Positions 53,345 through 63,750 of a stretch of 64,000 nt of DNA are shown here, piece after piece. The DNA comes from Aliivibrio sp. 1S175. Its GTDB lineage: Bacteria; Pseudomonadota; Gammaproteobacteria; Enterobacterales; Vibrionaceae. Both the position numbers and the translations under genes were made by a program. The stretch lies in assembly GCF_001690985.1 (NCBI RefSeq), contig NZ_MAJS01000079.1:620001-684000 (forward strand), given 5' to 3'. Under the pieces are notes generated by a model that had not been told where the DNA came from, searched no databases, and saw nothing but the letters and a program-made list of their open reading frames with translations. The first letter of the stretch is position 1; every line of letters starts with the position of its first letter.

Positions 53345-53668
53345 GGAATTTTCCCCTATAAGATTTCAAAATACAAAAATTGTGTAACTTACATACATAT
53401 TCTTACACATTTCGTAATAGAAACTTACCTAATTTTTACCTGTAGCACATCTGTTACTTAACCTCATTATGATCTAAAACAAATAAAAATTAATTCTGTT
53501 AATAAGATGATAACCAGCTGTTGCTCTTGTTGCGGGAAAAGGATAATAGGTTGGAAGGTGTCATATGTTTTTTTGAGACACTGAGAGGTATTGATTGCTT
53601 TTTAACCGCCACTAGACGAAGTGAAAATTGAGTTTATACTAGCGTAATTCTAATTAGGTGGCGTAGCT
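53345..53668. promoter_or_regulatory. Divergent control region of dcuC (324 bp)
   Basis: Includes a perfect seven-base inverted repeat TGTGTAA (53381-53387) / TTACACA (53403-53409) and, at 53469-53482 read leftward, TTGTTTTAGATCAT, matching 8 of 10 positions of the FNR consensus TTGATNNNNATCAA. The right end should hold the promoter of the 235-residue membrane-protein gene. No open frame is seen. Confidence 0.4.
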
Positions 53669-54376
53669 ATGTTTTTTCAAACCTTACAATATATTCTTAT
53701 CCCAGCGCTGTTAGGTGCTCAAATATTATTAACCATCATTTTACACAAAGGGGATATTTGCCCTGGGCAACGAGGACGCATTCATAAATGGCTGCCAGTA
53801 TTAATCCTTGGGTGGTGTGTCATTGCTGGGATAGGTATGACTTATGCGTCTATCTTTGCCATTAATTTTATTCCTGCTATTGCGATGGCCGGTTTTTATT
53901 TTAGCGTTAAAACAGGTAAGACTCGTGATAAAGGGCCATTAATAGTGATGGCGCTGGCAAATGGTTTTGCTGCGGCAAGTTTTGTTAATTTGGCTCTAGG
54001 GTCAGGTTCATTTACGCAGTTGTTTTTTGCTATCACAGCCCCGTTTTTATTTGGATCTCTGCTGACTCACCTTCTTTTAACATTGGCACGAACTCGTTTA
54101 CAAGCATTCCATAAACTATTGCCAATCAGTGGTGTAGTGAGTGGGATAGTTATGGCTGTTATTTTGTTATGCCAAACATTAAGTATTCATGAAATATTTT
54201 TAGATAAGATGGCGGTTAAACTCGGCATTGCACTTGGTCTGATGTTACTCAGTATTGGTTTGTGGAGTTTCCACTTATTCAAACAACAAGCGGTGAAGTG
54301 GCAAATGCTAGCCGTAGCAAGCGTAGTTATGGCTATTTCTGGTTATTATCAATTTCAGTTGTTTTTTGTGATGTAG
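53669..54376 (+). CDS. Unrecognised integral membrane protein
   Basis: 235 residues with about seven hydrophobic segments (about 4-24, 40-62, 63-82, 92-108, 113-137, 145-165, 178-230), short polar loops and no signal peptide beyond the first helix. No enzyme motif is seen. A CPGQRGRIHKW loop after the first helix is the most polar stretch. GGTGG lies upstream of the ATG. It is followed by the DUF4250 gene in the same direction, 68 bases away, but a link between them is only positional. I do not recognise a family. Confidence 0.7.
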   Translation: MFFQTLQYILIPALLGAQILLTIILHKGDICPGQRGRIHKWLPVLILGWCVIAGIGMTYASIFAINFIPAIAMAGFYFSVKTGKTRDKGPLIVMALANGFAAASFVNLALGSGSFTQLFFAITAPFLFGSLLTHLLLTLARTRLQAFHKLLPISGVVSGIVMAVILLCQTLSIHEIFLDKMAVKLGIALGLMLLSIGLWSFHLFKQQAVKWQMLAVASVVMAISGYYQFQLFFVM

Positions 54377-54444
54377 GGCACGCATTGCTTTCAAAAACTG
54401 ATCTAATCTAAGTATGTCTCTTACAGCAACATGGAGGGTGAAGA

Positions 54445-54639
54445 TTGGATTTAAGTAATGCTCACGGACTAGAAAGTGGAATTCTACTCGGCATCATTAA
54501 TGAAAAATTGCGATTGGAATGTCACAGCCTAGAAGAATTGTCCAGCGTGTATGAGCTTGATACACAAGGAGTTCAAGACAAGCTCAGTGGCTTGGGTTAT
54601 CAATACGACCCATTAACGAATCAATTTAAGAATACGTAA
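54445..54639 (+). CDS. DUF4250-family small protein
   Basis: A 64-residue soluble, acidic protein. The pattern ...ILLGIINEKLRLECHSLEELSSVYELD...LGYQYDPLTNQF matches DUF4250, a short helix-turn-helix-like family found widely in Firmicutes and vibrios. Function is unknown. The start is TTG, supported by GGAGGG about 6 bases upstream. Convergent with metR. Confidence 0.8.
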   Translation: MDLSNAHGLESGILLGIINEKLRLECHSLEELSSVYELDTQGVQDKLSGLGYQYDPLTNQFKNT

Positions 54640-54675
54640 TTTTTAACCAATATTTAAATAGTTACATACCTCGAT

Positions 54676-55587
54676 TTAAGTCATTTTAATACCATCTAAA
54701 TGACTCTGGCTCTGCTGTTTCGCAGTAGAGAAAAATGCTTGTAAATATTTTTTATCATGTTCGCTGTCTCTAACGGCAGCGAACAATCTTCGCCACAACC
54801 CTTTCCCTAATGGTTTACTCTCAATTAACCCTTGTCTTGAAAATTCACTGATTGCCCAATTAGGTAGTGCTGCCACACCTAAACCAGCCGACACCATTTG
54901 TATCAACATTAATGTATTTTCTGCTTGTTTCCACTTAGCAGGTTCAATGTTATTGGGTGATAGAAAGTGTTTTACGATATCTAATCGCTGTTTTTGTACG
55001 GGATAGGTTAGCATGGTTTGATCGCGCAAATCTTTTGGTTCAATATATTCTTTACCTGCAAGAGGATGGTTAGTCGCCATGACCAATCTCATTTCAAAAT
55101 CAAATAATGGTTCATAATGTACCTCTCCACGAGGTTGAATATCTGATGTGATAACCAGGTCTAAATCACCATTGACCAAAGCAGGTAAAGGCTCAAAACC
55201 AAAACCAGATGAAAAATCCAATTCAACTTCTGGCCAACTCACTTGATACTCTTTAATTGCAGGCATTAGCCACTGAAAACATGAGTGACATTCAATCGCC
55301 ATATGTAGCCTGCCGTGTAAATCTTCTTTCAAACTTGCAATGTCATATTCTGCTCGAGTCATTTTCGGTAAAACATCATCAGCCAGTTTTAATAAGATCT
55401 CACCTTCAGAGGTGAATTTTACTGGACGAGTTTTACGTAAAAAAACATGACTACCAAGACGGGTTTCAAAATCTTTTAACTGATGAGAGAGGGCTGATTG
55501 AGTAAGATGAAGTGCATTCGCTGTTGCTGTTAATGAGCCTGTATCACGCAGTGTGACTAAGGTTTTTAGGTGTTTTAATTCAATCAT
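54676..55587 (-). CDS. metR: LysR-type regulator MetR
   Basis: A 303-residue LysR-type activator of methionine genes that responds to homocysteine. The N-terminal helix-turn-helix (SLTATANALHLTQSALSHQLKDFE) and effector domain (about 90-300) are intact. The gene is divergent from metE, the classical arrangement in which MetR activates metE and represses itself through the shared region. Confidence 0.94.
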   Translation of the reverse strand: MIELKHLKTLVTLRDTGSLTATANALHLTQSALSHQLKDFETRLGSHVFLRKTRPVKFTSEGEILLKLADDVLPKMTRAEYDIASLKEDLHGRLHMAIECHSCFQWLMPAIKEYQVSWPEVELDFSSGFGFEPLPALVNGDLDLVITSDIQPRGEVHYEPLFDFEMRLVMATNHPLAGKEYIEPKDLRDQTMLTYPVQKQRLDIVKHFLSPNNIEPAKWKQAENTLMLIQMVSAGLGVAALPNWAISEFSRQGLIESKPLGKGLWRRLFAAVRDSEHDKKYLQAFFSTAKQQSQSHLDGIKMT

Positions 55588-55655
55588 TATTATTCCTCAA
55601 GTTCCGTTTGAGTAAGTTTAATTACCTTCACAGTAAAGAGATTAAACCATAAAGT

Positions 55656-55671
55656 AAACATCTAGACGGCT
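55656..55671. promoter_or_regulatory. Tandem MetJ boxes in the metR-metE region
   Basis: AAACATCT AGACGGCT matches 13 of 16 positions of two tandem consensus met boxes (AGACGTCT). A third box-like octamer, AAACGTCT, lies at 55786-55793 just before the metE ribosome-binding site. MetJ repression by S-adenosylmethionine is inferred. Confidence 0.6.
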
Positions 55672-55711
55672 AAATAATGTTAATTATTTTGATTGTAAAT
55701 CTAACCGTATT

Positions 55712-55724
55712 GAAAAAAATTCAT
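55712..55724. promoter_or_regulatory. MetR-binding site upstream of metE
   Basis: TGAAAAAAATTCA fits the MetR consensus TGAANNNNNTTCA at every specified position. It lies 85 bases before the metE start and about 125 bases from the metR start. Confidence 0.65.
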
Positions 55725-55808
55725 AATCAAAGTGAATATTTATCCGTTGTAGGACAAAAGAAAACGCGTCATTGTTTAGCCATCCAAACGTCTAAGGGAA
55801 TTAGTGCA

Positions 55809-58133
55809 ATGACAACAGAATTGAATAAAAAAACAGTAACTCACATTTTAGGTTACCCACGAGTAGGTGCTCAACGAGAGTTGAAATTTGCACAAGAAAA
55901 ATACTGGCGTGGCGAGATTGAACAAAAAGAATTATTGGCAGTAGGCGGTGAGCTTCGTCAACGTCACTGGAAAGACCAATCTGCATCAGGGTTAGATTTT
56001 GTTACTGCGGGTGATTTCGCTTGGTACGATCATGTATTAACAACAAGCCTTCTTTTGGGCCATATACCTGCTCGTCATAATAAAGGCTTTCCTGATTTAG
56101 ATACTTTATTTAGAGTTGGCCGTGGTCAATCACAAAACAGTTGTGGTTGTGGTGAAGCGGCATCAGATATGACGAAGTGGTTTAATACCAATTATCACTA
56201 TATCGTTCCTGAATTTTCTAAAGACGATAAATTTACGGTCAGTTGGTCACAGTTGTTTGATGAAATTGCAGAAGCACAAAAGCAAGGTCACACTGTTAAA
56301 CCAGTACTTCTTGGTCCATTAAGTTATTTGTGGTTGGGTAAGGAAGTGAATGATGATGAAGTGGAGCAAGGGTTTGATCGTTTAGCGTTACTTCCTCGCT
56401 TATTAACTGCTTATCAGGCTATTTTCTCAAAACTCTCAGCATTAGGAGTGGAGTGGGTACAAATTGATGAACCAATACTCGCGCTTGAATTACCAAAAGC
56501 ATGGGCAGATTCATTCAAACTTGCTTACCAAGTGATTCAAAGTGATGTGAAATTACTATTAACGACGTATTTTGATGGCGTAGAGCATCATTTAGATAAG
56601 ATCATTGAGTTAGCGGTAAATGGTTTACACATTGATATCTCTGCTGATCCTAAACAACTAGAAACAGTCGTGAATGCATTGCCAAAAGAATGGGTGCTGT
56701 CTGTTGGTGCAGTAAATGGTCGTAACGTCTGGCGTGCAGATTTAGAGCGTTTGCATGAAAAATTACAGCCAGTGAAAGCAAAACTAGGTGACAAATTATG
56801 GATTGCAAGTTCATGTTCGTTATTGCATAGCCCTGTAGATTTAGAGCAAGAAACGGAATTATCACAAGAAACAACTCAATGGTTTGCCTTTGCAAAACAA
56901 AAGCTAAAAGAAGTGACTTTGTTGGGGGACGCTCTAGATGGTAATCAAAACGCAATCTTAGCCTGTCATCAATACAGTCAACCACTGCGTGAGCGTGAGA
57001 CGGCAGAGCACATTAATAAGCCAACGGTACAGCAACGTTTAGAGGCGATCACTCCGGCATTAGCAGAGCGAGCAGAAGGGTATTCAATTCGTGCGCAGCA
57101 CCAAGCTGAAAAATTAGGTTTACCATTACTGCCAACAACAACGATTGGTTCATTCCCGCAAACGACTGATATTCGTCAGCAACGTAGTGCGTATCGTGCA
57201 GGTAAATTGAACGAACAAGATTATGTTGCAGCAATGAAAGGTCATATTGCCGATGCAGTTGAGCGTCAAGAGCGTTTAGATTTGGATGTGTTGGTGCATG
57301 GTGAAGCAGAGCGTAATGACATGGTTGAATACTTTGCGGAGAATCTAAATGGCTTCCAAGCAACACGATTTGGTTGGGTTCAAAGCTATGGCTCTCGCTG
57401 TGTTAAGCCGGCTATCGTGGTGGCAGATATTGAGCGTGAAGCTCCAATTACAGTCAATTGGACTCAATATGCACAGTCTCTAACAACCAAACAAATGAAA
57501 GGCATGCTAACAGGCCCTGTAACTATTCTTGGTTGGACGTTCCCACGAGAAGACATTACTCGTAAAGAAATTGCACAACAATTAGCATTGGTATTGCGTG
57601 ATGAGGTCTCTGATCTGCAGCAAGCAGGCATTAATATTATTCAAATTGATGAGCCAGCGATTCGCGAAGGATTGCCGATTAAAAAGAGCGATCAGAAAGC
57701 GTATTTAGAGTGGGCAGTAGAAGCGTTTAAGATCTCAGCGGCAAGTGCGAAATCAGAAACTCAAATTCATACTCACATGTGTTACAGCGAGTTTAATGAG
57801 ATTATAGAATCAGTAGCGGCGCTTGATGCAGATGTCATTACTATTGAAACCTCTCGTTCAAATATGGAATTGCTTAAAGCGTTTGAAGATTTCAATTATC
57901 CAAACGAAATTGGTCCTGGTGTTTATGACATTCACTCACCAAATATTCCAAGTGAAGAGTGGATTATTGATTTAATTGAAACCGCAGCAGCAAAAGTGCC
58001 AGTTGAGCGTTTATGGGTGAACCCAGATTGTGGCTTGAAAACACGTAATTGGAAAGAAACGGAAGCCGCATTAGAAAATATGGTAAAGGCAGCGAAAGCA
58101 TTACGTAAAAAATTACAGGTAAATGCCGCTTAA
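55809..58133 (+). CDS. metE: Cobalamin-independent methionine synthase
   Basis: A 774-residue enzyme that transfers methyl from 5-methyl-THF-triglutamate to homocysteine. The two half-barrels are visible: the N-terminal [21 protein letters not shown] and the C-terminal catalytic [12 protein letters not shown]. The zinc ligands are in [10 protein letters not shown] (His and Cys) and NPDCGLKTR (Cys). The frame is open 44 codons upstream, but AAGGGA and homology set the start at 55809. It is divergent from metR with MetJ and MetR sites between. A strong terminator follows. Confidence 0.97.
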   Translation: MTTELNKKTVTHILGYPRVGAQRELKFAQEKYWRGEIEQKELLAVGGELRQRHWKDQSASGLDFVTAGDFAWYDHVLTTSLLLGHIPARHNKGFPDLDTLFRVGRGQSQNSCGCGEAASDMTKWFNTNYHYIVPEFSKDDKFTVSWSQLFDEIAEAQKQGHTVKPVLLGPLSYLWLGKEVNDDEVEQGFDRLALLPRLLTAYQAIFSKLSALGVEWVQIDEPILALELPKAWADSFKLAYQVIQSDVKLLLTTYFDGVEHHLDKIIELAVNGLHIDISADPKQLETVVNALPKEWVLSVGAVNGRNVWRADLERLHEKLQPVKAKLGDKLWIASSCSLLHSPVDLEQETELSQETTQWFAFAKQKLKEVTLLGDALDGNQNAILACHQYSQPLRERETAEHINKPTVQQRLEAITPALAERAEGYSIRAQHQAEKLGLPLLPTTTIGSFPQTTDIRQQRSAYRAGKLNEQDYVAAMKGHIADAVERQERLDLDVLVHGEAERNDMVEYFAENLNGFQATRFGWVQSYGSRCVKPAIVVADIEREAPITVNWTQYAQSLTTKQMKGMLTGPVTILGWTFPREDITRKEIAQQLALVLRDEVSDLQQAGINIIQIDEPAIREGLPIKKSDQKAYLEWAVEAFKISAASAKSETQIHTHMCYSEFNEIIESVAALDADVITIETSRSNMELLKAFEDFNYPNEIGPGVYDIHSPNIPSEEWIIDLIETAAAKVPVERLWVNPDCGLKTRNWKETEAALENMVKAAKALRKKLQVNAA

Positions 58134-58169
58134 GTTGAGCTTGTATTAGTGTTCATTCACGCTAAACGA

Positions 58170-58211
58170 ATAAAGCGAAACCTTTTCATTTAAGGGTTTC
58201 GCTTTTTTATT
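58170..58211. terminator. Terminator between convergent metE and the YqaE-type gene
   Basis: AAAGCGAAACC/GGTTTCGCTTT stem and T run. Confidence 0.8.
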
Positions 58212-58219
58212 TATTAGAA

Positions 58220-58378
58220 TTAACGAGTTGTGATCCAAAGTGCATGGATCATGCCTGGGAACCAGAAGAGAATAGTAAGAACGATATTTATTAAGAAATC
58301 TTTCCCTGCACCTTTGGCGAAAAAAACACCAGCAGGGGGTAGTAAAACACAAAGAATAATGAGAACGAGTTTGTTCAT
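58220..58378 (-). CDS. YqaE/Pmp3-family membrane protein (52 residues)
   Basis: ATG at 58378 to TAA at 58220, with AGGA about 7 bases upstream. The 52-residue product has two membrane segments (about 4-20 and 30-48) joined by AKGAGKDFLINIVLT, the signature of the Pmp3/YqaE family, including LLPPAGVFF and WFPGMIHALWI. Members influence membrane potential and salt or osmotic tolerance in yeast and plants; in bacteria the role is poorly defined. Monocistronic, convergent with metE. Confidence 0.93.
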   Translation of the reverse strand: MNKLVLIILCVLLPPAGVFFAKGAGKDFLINIVLTILFWFPGMIHALWITTR

Positions 58379-58728
58379 AAGTGAGTCCTTTTACTTGTTA
58401 ATAAAATGTAGGTTTTATCCATTATGAGTCGAAATTTTTATATATCAACAAGCTATTTGTTTTTTGACAAAAAGTATCTTAAATCAGACGATATAAAAAA
58501 TAGAGACTGCGCTTGATCGCAAATTTATATTAATCATGTCTAGTTTAGAAATGAAAGTGGGTTTTATGGTGTAGAGTAATTACTCTTACTATCATCTATT
58601 CAATCAATGATTTAGTCACATTTTGTTAATGCAAGTCAGGTTTCTGTTCGACTACTTCTTTGTGAGTATTCATTGGTGATGTAGGATGGTATAGTCTGAA
58701 TCAATGTTTTTCTAATTAAGTAGAGTGA
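58379..58728. other. Intergenic region before the alpha/beta hydrolase gene (350 bp)
   Basis: Holds divergent promoters of the YqaE-type gene and the hydrolase. No hairpin, repeat or coding signal stands out. Confidence 0.4.
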
Positions 58729-59526
58729 ATGTCTAATTCTTTGTTATTTCATAGAACCTATGAACATGAATCAAGCGCCAAATGGGTTGTGTTTGTTCAT
58801 GGTGCGGGGGGAAGTTCAACAACCTGGTTTAAACAGATCGCCGCTTTTAGAAAGAACTTTAACGTCTTACTTATTGATTTACGTGGGCATGGTCGTTCAA
58901 ACCATTTCTCTCAGATTAAAGAGTTCATTAATAAGCAATACTCTTTTAAAGTCGTAAGCCAAGATATTATTGATGTACTTGATCACTTAAATATCAAATC
59001 AGCCCACTTCGTTGGAATGTCACTTGGTACGATCATTATTCGCAACTTAGCTGAATTGGCTCAAGATAGAGTAAGTTCTATGGTCTTGGCTGGCGCGATT
59101 ACTCGTTTTAATTTTCGTTCTCAGTTTTTAATTAAAATGGGTGACATGACGAAAAACATCATGCCTTACATGTGGCTGTATAAATTGTTTTCTTATGTCG
59201 TAATGCCACAAAAAAGTCAGAAAGAATCACGTCATATTTTCACGAGAGAAGCAAAAAAAATATGCCAGAAAGAGTTTAAACGTTGGTTTAAATTGGCGGC
59301 TGATGTGAACCCATTGATGCGATATTTTAAAGATAAAGAATTAGCGATCCCAACATTGTATGTGATGGGAGCAAATGACTATTTATTTATGAAGCCAGTA
59401 GAAGAAATGGTCGCAGTACATAAATACAGTCAATTGTTACAGATCCCAGAATGCGGGCATGTGTGTAATATTGATAGGCCAAAAGAGTTTAATAAATACG
59501 CGATTGATTTTATTTCGGCTCAATAG
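58729..59526 (+). CDS. Alpha/beta-fold hydrolase
   Basis: 265 residues of the alpha/beta hydrolase fold. VFVHGAGGSSTTW forms the oxyanion loop; the nucleophile is S98 in GMSLG; the acid is probably the aspartate in GANDYLF (about 215) and the histidine that of ECGHVCNID (about 245). A lysine/aromatic-rich cap region lies at about 125-185. The substrate is unknown. It has no signal peptide. Start is ATG; the ribosome-binding site is weak. Confidence 0.85.
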   Translation: MSNSLLFHRTYEHESSAKWVVFVHGAGGSSTTWFKQIAAFRKNFNVLLIDLRGHGRSNHFSQIKEFINKQYSFKVVSQDIIDVLDHLNIKSAHFVGMSLGTIIIRNLAELAQDRVSSMVLAGAITRFNFRSQFLIKMGDMTKNIMPYMWLYKLFSYVVMPQKSQKESRHIFTREAKKICQKEFKRWFKLAADVNPLMRYFKDKELAIPTLYVMGANDYLFMKPVEEMVAVHKYSQLLQIPECGHVCNIDRPKEFNKYAIDFISAQ

Positions 59527-59544
59527 AATAATCAGAATTGAATA

Positions 59545-59580
59545 TAAAAACGGCGATCATCATGATCGCCGTTTTTGTTT
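59545..59580. terminator. Bidirectional terminator between the hydrolase gene and purU
   Basis: AAACGGCGATCA/TGATCGCCGTTT stem with a three-base loop and T runs on both strands. Confidence 0.85.
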
Positions 59581-59595
59581 CTTTTTTCTGTAAAA

Positions 59596-60429
59596 TTAAA
59601 GGATCACGGTTTTGTTACCATAAACAAAAACATGGTCATTTAATACTTTCGTTAATGCTTTACTTAGTACCGATTTCTCTACATCACGACCAGCCATTGC
59701 CATGTCTTCAGCGCTGAAGTTATGATCAATAGGGATAACATCTTGTTTTATGATCGGACCTTCGTCTAAATTATTGGTCACAAAGTGCGCAGTAGCGCCA
59801 ATGATCTTTACACCGCGATCATAGGCTTGCTGATAAGGTTTTGCGCCAATGAATGCAGGCAAGAAGCTGTGGTGGATGTTGATGATTCTTTTTGGAAATT
59901 GCTCGACAAATTCAGGCGTCAGTACTCTCATATATTTTGCTAATACAATATATTCCGGTTCATATGAATGAATAATGTTAAGCATCTTGTCTTCATGTTC
60001 ACCACGCGATAAGCCTTGGTGACAAACATGATGAAATGGAATATCGAACTTTTCTATTAATCCACCTAGTGTGTCATGGTTACCAATGACTGCTGCAATC
60101 TCAATATTCATCGCACCTGAGTAGGCTTTAATTAGAATATCACCAATACAGTGCGCTTCTTTAGTGACGAGAATAACGACTTTCTTTTTTGGTTCTAATA
60201 CTAATTTTCGTTGGCTGCCTTCTGGCAACGCTTGGTCTATATCAAGTAAGAATGTTTCGTCATTAAAGATCCCTTCAAGTTCAGTTCTCATGAAAAACTG
60301 GCCAGTCACGTTATCAACGTATTCATTATTATGAATAATATTCAGTTGATGTTTGTAACAAATGTTCGTTATTTTGGCGATTAGCCCACGAGAATCAGGG
60401 CAATCCGTTAGTAATATTTTCTTTTCCAT
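59596..60429 (-). CDS. purU: Formyltetrahydrofolate deformylase
   Basis: A 277-residue enzyme that hydrolyses 10-formyl-THF, releasing formate for PurT and balancing one-carbon pools. An N-terminal ACT domain (about 1-85; LLTDCPDSRGLIAKIT) regulates by methionine/glycine in E. coli. The formyltransferase fold follows, with INIHHSFLPAFIGAKPY and the ATAHFVTNNLDEGPI region carrying the catalytic Asn/His/Asp. The frame is open 34 codons upstream; homology and GAGAG set the start at 60429. Confidence 0.96.
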   Translation of the reverse strand: MEKKILLTDCPDSRGLIAKITNICYKHQLNIIHNNEYVDNVTGQFFMRTELEGIFNDETFLLDIDQALPEGSQRKLVLEPKKKVVILVTKEAHCIGDILIKAYSGAMNIEIAAVIGNHDTLGGLIEKFDIPFHHVCHQGLSRGEHEDKMLNIIHSYEPEYIVLAKYMRVLTPEFVEQFPKRIINIHHSFLPAFIGAKPYQQAYDRGVKIIGATAHFVTNNLDEGPIIKQDVIPIDHNFSAEDMAMAGRDVEKSVLSKALTKVLNDHVFVYGNKTVIL

Positions 60430-60680
60430 TTTATCTCTCGTGTTTACAAAGTATGTTAAAAAATGTGGTCTACTTATGGTTGTACCGAGAAAAGAAGAGT
60501 ACGTAAAGTATTTTTCGTGCTGTAAAATCAAAAATATAAATAACTTAGCGTTTGAATTTAAAGCTTAAGTTTAATTCGGCGGCATAATAAAAATTTAGGA
60601 AGAAACTTAACGTTTAGTTTCTTCTTAAATCTTGGCATAATCCCATCTTATTTTAATAATTACGATGAATGTAGGTTGAT

Positions 60681-62642
60681 ATGATTGCCAAGATATTTTC
60701 TTCTTCAGGCGCGTTAGGTAAAGCTATTCCTGGTTTCCAACCTCGTCAACCTCAACTCGATATGGCTCATGCAGTTCATGACGCGATTAAAAACAGCACT
60801 CAACTTGTTGTTGAGGCTGGTACGGGTACAGGTAAAACTTTTGCTTATCTTGTTCCAGCCCTGATTAGTGGTAAAAAAACCATTATTAGTACTGGTTCCA
60901 AAAACTTACAAGAGCAGCTTTTTCATCGTGATTTACCTTTAATGACATCCTCGCTTGGTTTTTATGGGCAAGTTGCTTTGTTAAAAGGGCGTTCCAATTA
61001 CCTTTGTCCTGAGCGTTTAAATCAACAACTAATTGAAAGCCATACTCCTCAGGCTAACCCAGAATTATTGACGCAATTAGTTAAGGTTCGTTCTTGGTCA
61101 TCAGAAACTAAAACGGGTGATCTTGGTGACTGCACAGCGATCGCGGAAGACAGTCCAATTATTCCTTCAATAACGTCTACTAATGACAATTGTTTAGGTA
61201 AAGATTGCCCAAGTTTTGATGAATGTTTTGTGGTTAAAGCGCGTAAAAAAGCGATGGATGCAGATATCGTAGTTGTTAACCACCATCTATTTCTGGCTGA
61301 TTTAGCGATTAAAGAAACGGGCTTTGGTGAGTTAATTCCTGAGGCTGATATTTTCATTTTCGATGAAGCACATCAATTGCCTGATATTGCGAGCCAATAT
61401 TTTGGTCAGAACCTTTCTAGTCGTCAATTGACGGAGTTAGCCAAAGATATTGAAATTGGTTATCGCACGGAAGCTAAAGATATGCGTCAACTACAAAAAG
61501 TAGCGGAACGTTTGGCTGGTGCCGCGATGGATCTTCGCATTATTTTAGGTGATACCAGTTTTCGTGGTAATTGGCGTGAAGCAATTAAATCACAAGCAGT
61601 TCAACGTGAAATCGTACGAATTAATGATGCGTTTGAATTAGCTCATGATGTATTGAAGTTAGCATTAGGTCGCAGCCAGTTATTAGACGCTGCTTTTGAC
61701 CGTTGTGCGTTATTAAAAAATCGTTTAGAACGAGTATGTGATACGACAATTAGTGGCTACTCATATTGGTATGAATGTACTCCTCGTCATTTTAGTTTGA
61801 ACATTACGCCATTATCAGTAGCTGATAAATTTAAAGAACATTTGGCTGATAAAAAGGGCGCTTGGATATTTACGTCAGCGACCTTAGCTGTAAATGATGA
61901 TTTTTCACATTTTACCCAACGTTTAGGCTTATCTCCTAAGAAACAGTTTACGTTACCCAGTCCATTTGATTATCAAACTCAAGCGTTATTGTGTGTGCCT
62001 AGATTTTTGCCTGAACCAAACAGTTACGGAATTGCAGATAAGCTCGTTGAATTACTACAACCTGTAATTAAGCAGAATAATGGGCGTTGTTTTTTCTTGT
62101 GTACGTCACATCAAATGATGCGTGATTTGGCAGAGAAATTTAGAGAAACGCTTGATTTACCTATTTTGGTACAAGGAGAAACCACAAAACAACAATTGTT
62201 GTCTGAGTTTATGGAATTAGGTAATGCATTATTAGTTGCAACCGGCGCTTTTTGGGAAGGTATCGATGTTAGAGGTGATACGCTAAGCTGTGTTATCATT
62301 GATAAACTTCCTTTTACCGCACCTGATGATCCGCTGTTAAAGGCGCGTATAGAAGATTGCCAGCTGAATGGTGGTGATGCTTTTTCACAAGTGCAAATTC
62401 CGGATGCTGTGATTACCTTAAAACAAGGTGTCGGTCGACTTATCCGAGATACAAAAGATAAAGGGGTATTGGTGATTTGTGATAATCGTTTGGTAACAAG
62501 ACCTTATGGTTCGATATTTTTACAAAGTTTACCACCAATACCACGAACACGAGATTTACGTAATGTGTCTGAATTTTTAGCGAAAACCAATCAGACCAAT
62601 GAAAATGAATCAGAAAAACAAGAAGCAATTTTAGAAGATTGA
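60681..62642 (+). CDS. yoaA: DinG/XPD-family ATP-dependent helicase YoaA
   Basis: 653 residues; E. coli YoaA has 636 and acts with HolC in repair of stalled replication. Walker A AGTGTGKT (46-53), cysteines for a 4Fe-4S cluster at 109, 171, 176 and 182, and Walker B DEAH (228-231) are visible; helicase motif VI lies in [12 protein letters not shown]. The order yoaA-tsaB-slp is the same as in E. coli. The start ATG lacks a strong ribosome-binding site. Confidence 0.94.
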   Translation: MIAKIFSSSGALGKAIPGFQPRQPQLDMAHAVHDAIKNSTQLVVEAGTGTGKTFAYLVPALISGKKTIISTGSKNLQEQLFHRDLPLMTSSLGFYGQVALLKGRSNYLCPERLNQQLIESHTPQANPELLTQLVKVRSWSSETKTGDLGDCTAIAEDSPIIPSITSTNDNCLGKDCPSFDECFVVKARKKAMDADIVVVNHHLFLADLAIKETGFGELIPEADIFIFDEAHQLPDIASQYFGQNLSSRQLTELAKDIEIGYRTEAKDMRQLQKVAERLAGAAMDLRIILGDTSFRGNWREAIKSQAVQREIVRINDAFELAHDVLKLALGRSQLLDAAFDRCALLKNRLERVCDTTISGYSYWYECTPRHFSLNITPLSVADKFKEHLADKKGAWIFTSATLAVNDDFSHFTQRLGLSPKKQFTLPSPFDYQTQALLCVPRFLPEPNSYGIADKLVELLQPVIKQNNGRCFFLCTSHQMMRDLAEKFRETLDLPILVQGETTKQQLLSEFMELGNALLVATGAFWEGIDVRGDTLSCVIIDKLPFTAPDDPLLKARIEDCQLNGGDAFSQVQIPDAVITLKQGVGRLIRDTKDKGVLVICDNRLVTRPYGSIFLQSLPPIPRTRDLRNVSEFLAKTNQTNENESEKQEAILED

Positions 62643-62649
62643 GGCATTA

Positions 62650-63351
62650 ATGAGTGTAAAAATTTTAGCGGTAGATACCGCCACTGAAAACTGTTCTGTT
62701 ACATTGATTGTTGATGGAAAAGTCTATTCTCGACGTGCAGTGGCACCGCGTGAGCATACTATTAAAGTACTTCCTTTTGTTGATGAAGTATTAAAAGAAG
62801 CCGGTGTGCGCTTACAAGAGTTAGATGCATTAGCATTTGGTCAAGGCCCAGGTAGCTTTACAGGGGTTCGTATCGGTATTGGTATCGTTCAAGGTTTGGC
62901 GTTTGGTGCCGATTTACCTATGATAGGTATTTCCACATTAGAAGCAATGGCACAAGCGGGTTACCGAGTACATGGTGCAACACAAGTCGTAGCCGCGATT
63001 GATGCACGTATGAGTGAAGTATACTTTGGTATGTACCAACGTAATGATGATGGTACTTGGGCTTATAATGTCGCTGAAACGGTGTCTGCTCCTGAAGGGC
63101 TTGCAACGTATTTACCTGAACAGTCCGGTGAATGGTTAACGGTCGGAACGGGTTGGGATGCTTACACTGAGGCATTGGCTGAATTACCACTAATTCGTAA
63201 AGCATCGGATGTGCTTTATCCTGATGCAGAAGATATGGCGTTACTTGCACAGCAAAAGTTTGAACAAGGCTTGGCACTGCCAGCAGAAGAATCTGCACCT
63301 GTTTACGTTCGTGATACCGTGACATGGAAAAAACTTCCAGGTCGTGAATAA
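62650..63351 (+). CDS. tsaB: tRNA threonylcarbamoyladenosine biosynthesis protein TsaB
   Basis: A 233-residue ASKHA-fold protein that partners TsaD and TsaE in making t6A on t[18 protein letters not shown] at the start, [24 protein letters not shown] (about 65-88) and ARMSEVYFG are diagnostic. It lies 7 bases after yoaA and is likely cotranscribed with it. Confidence 0.96.
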   Translation: MSVKILAVDTATENCSVTLIVDGKVYSRRAVAPREHTIKVLPFVDEVLKEAGVRLQELDALAFGQGPGSFTGVRIGIGIVQGLAFGADLPMIGISTLEAMAQAGYRVHGATQVVAAIDARMSEVYFGMYQRNDDGTWAYNVAETVSAPEGLATYLPEQSGEWLTVGTGWDAYTEALAELPLIRKASDVLYPDAEDMALLAQQKFEQGLALPAEESAPVYVRDTVTWKKLPGRE

Positions 63352-63360
63352 TAGATAAAA

Positions 63361-63390
63361 TGAATGGGGATATTGTTCCCCATTTTTTAA
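63361..63390 (+). terminator. Hairpin after tsaB
   Basis: AATGGGGA/TTCCCCATT stem followed by six T. Confidence 0.7.
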
Positions 63391-63409
63391 TGAATAAAGA
63401 AAGGTCACT

Positions 63410-63724
63410 ATGGTCTCAATTCATGGGCTACCACCGGCATTAGTACCGAATAAAAAGGTAAAAAAGCAGCAAGCCGTTGGAAATAAAAATCAGGTTAATA
63501 AAGCCAGTGGCAGTAAAGCCATGGTTGCTCAACCATCCAAAGTGACGACTGCGATAACCAATCAAGTAAAGCAGCTTAATGCATCTGAATACGTTAATTC
63601 TCGTATTCATTATGATTTACCAGAAGGTGGAAATCGTAAAGCGATGGAAGAGTACATGGACATTATGTTGCAAAAACGCAAAGAGGAACTTGCACAGCTC
63701 GTTGGTGTCGATCTGTATATCTAA
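63410..63724 (+). CDS. Conserved-looking small protein of unknown function
   Basis: 104 residues. The first 55 are Lys/Gln/Asn/Ala/Ser-rich and probably disordered; the last 45 (SRIHYDLPEGGNRKAMEEYMDIMLQKRKEELAQLV) look like an ordered helix-turn-helix bundle element. AAAGG is about 8 bases upstream. It lies between tsaB and slp, in the same direction, and no membrane segment or enzyme motif is present. I do not recognise a family. Confidence 0.7.
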   Translation: MVSIHGLPPALVPNKKVKKQQAVGNKNQVNKASGSKAMVAQPSKVTTAITNQVKQLNASEYVNSRIHYDLPEGGNRKAMEEYMDIMLQKRKEELAQLVGVDLYI

Positions 63725-63750
63725 AAATTAAATTTAAATTAAGGATATTT

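Noticed and set aside
60430-60680. LexA box sought before yoaA
   Set aside because: No CTGT-N8-ACAG match found in the region.
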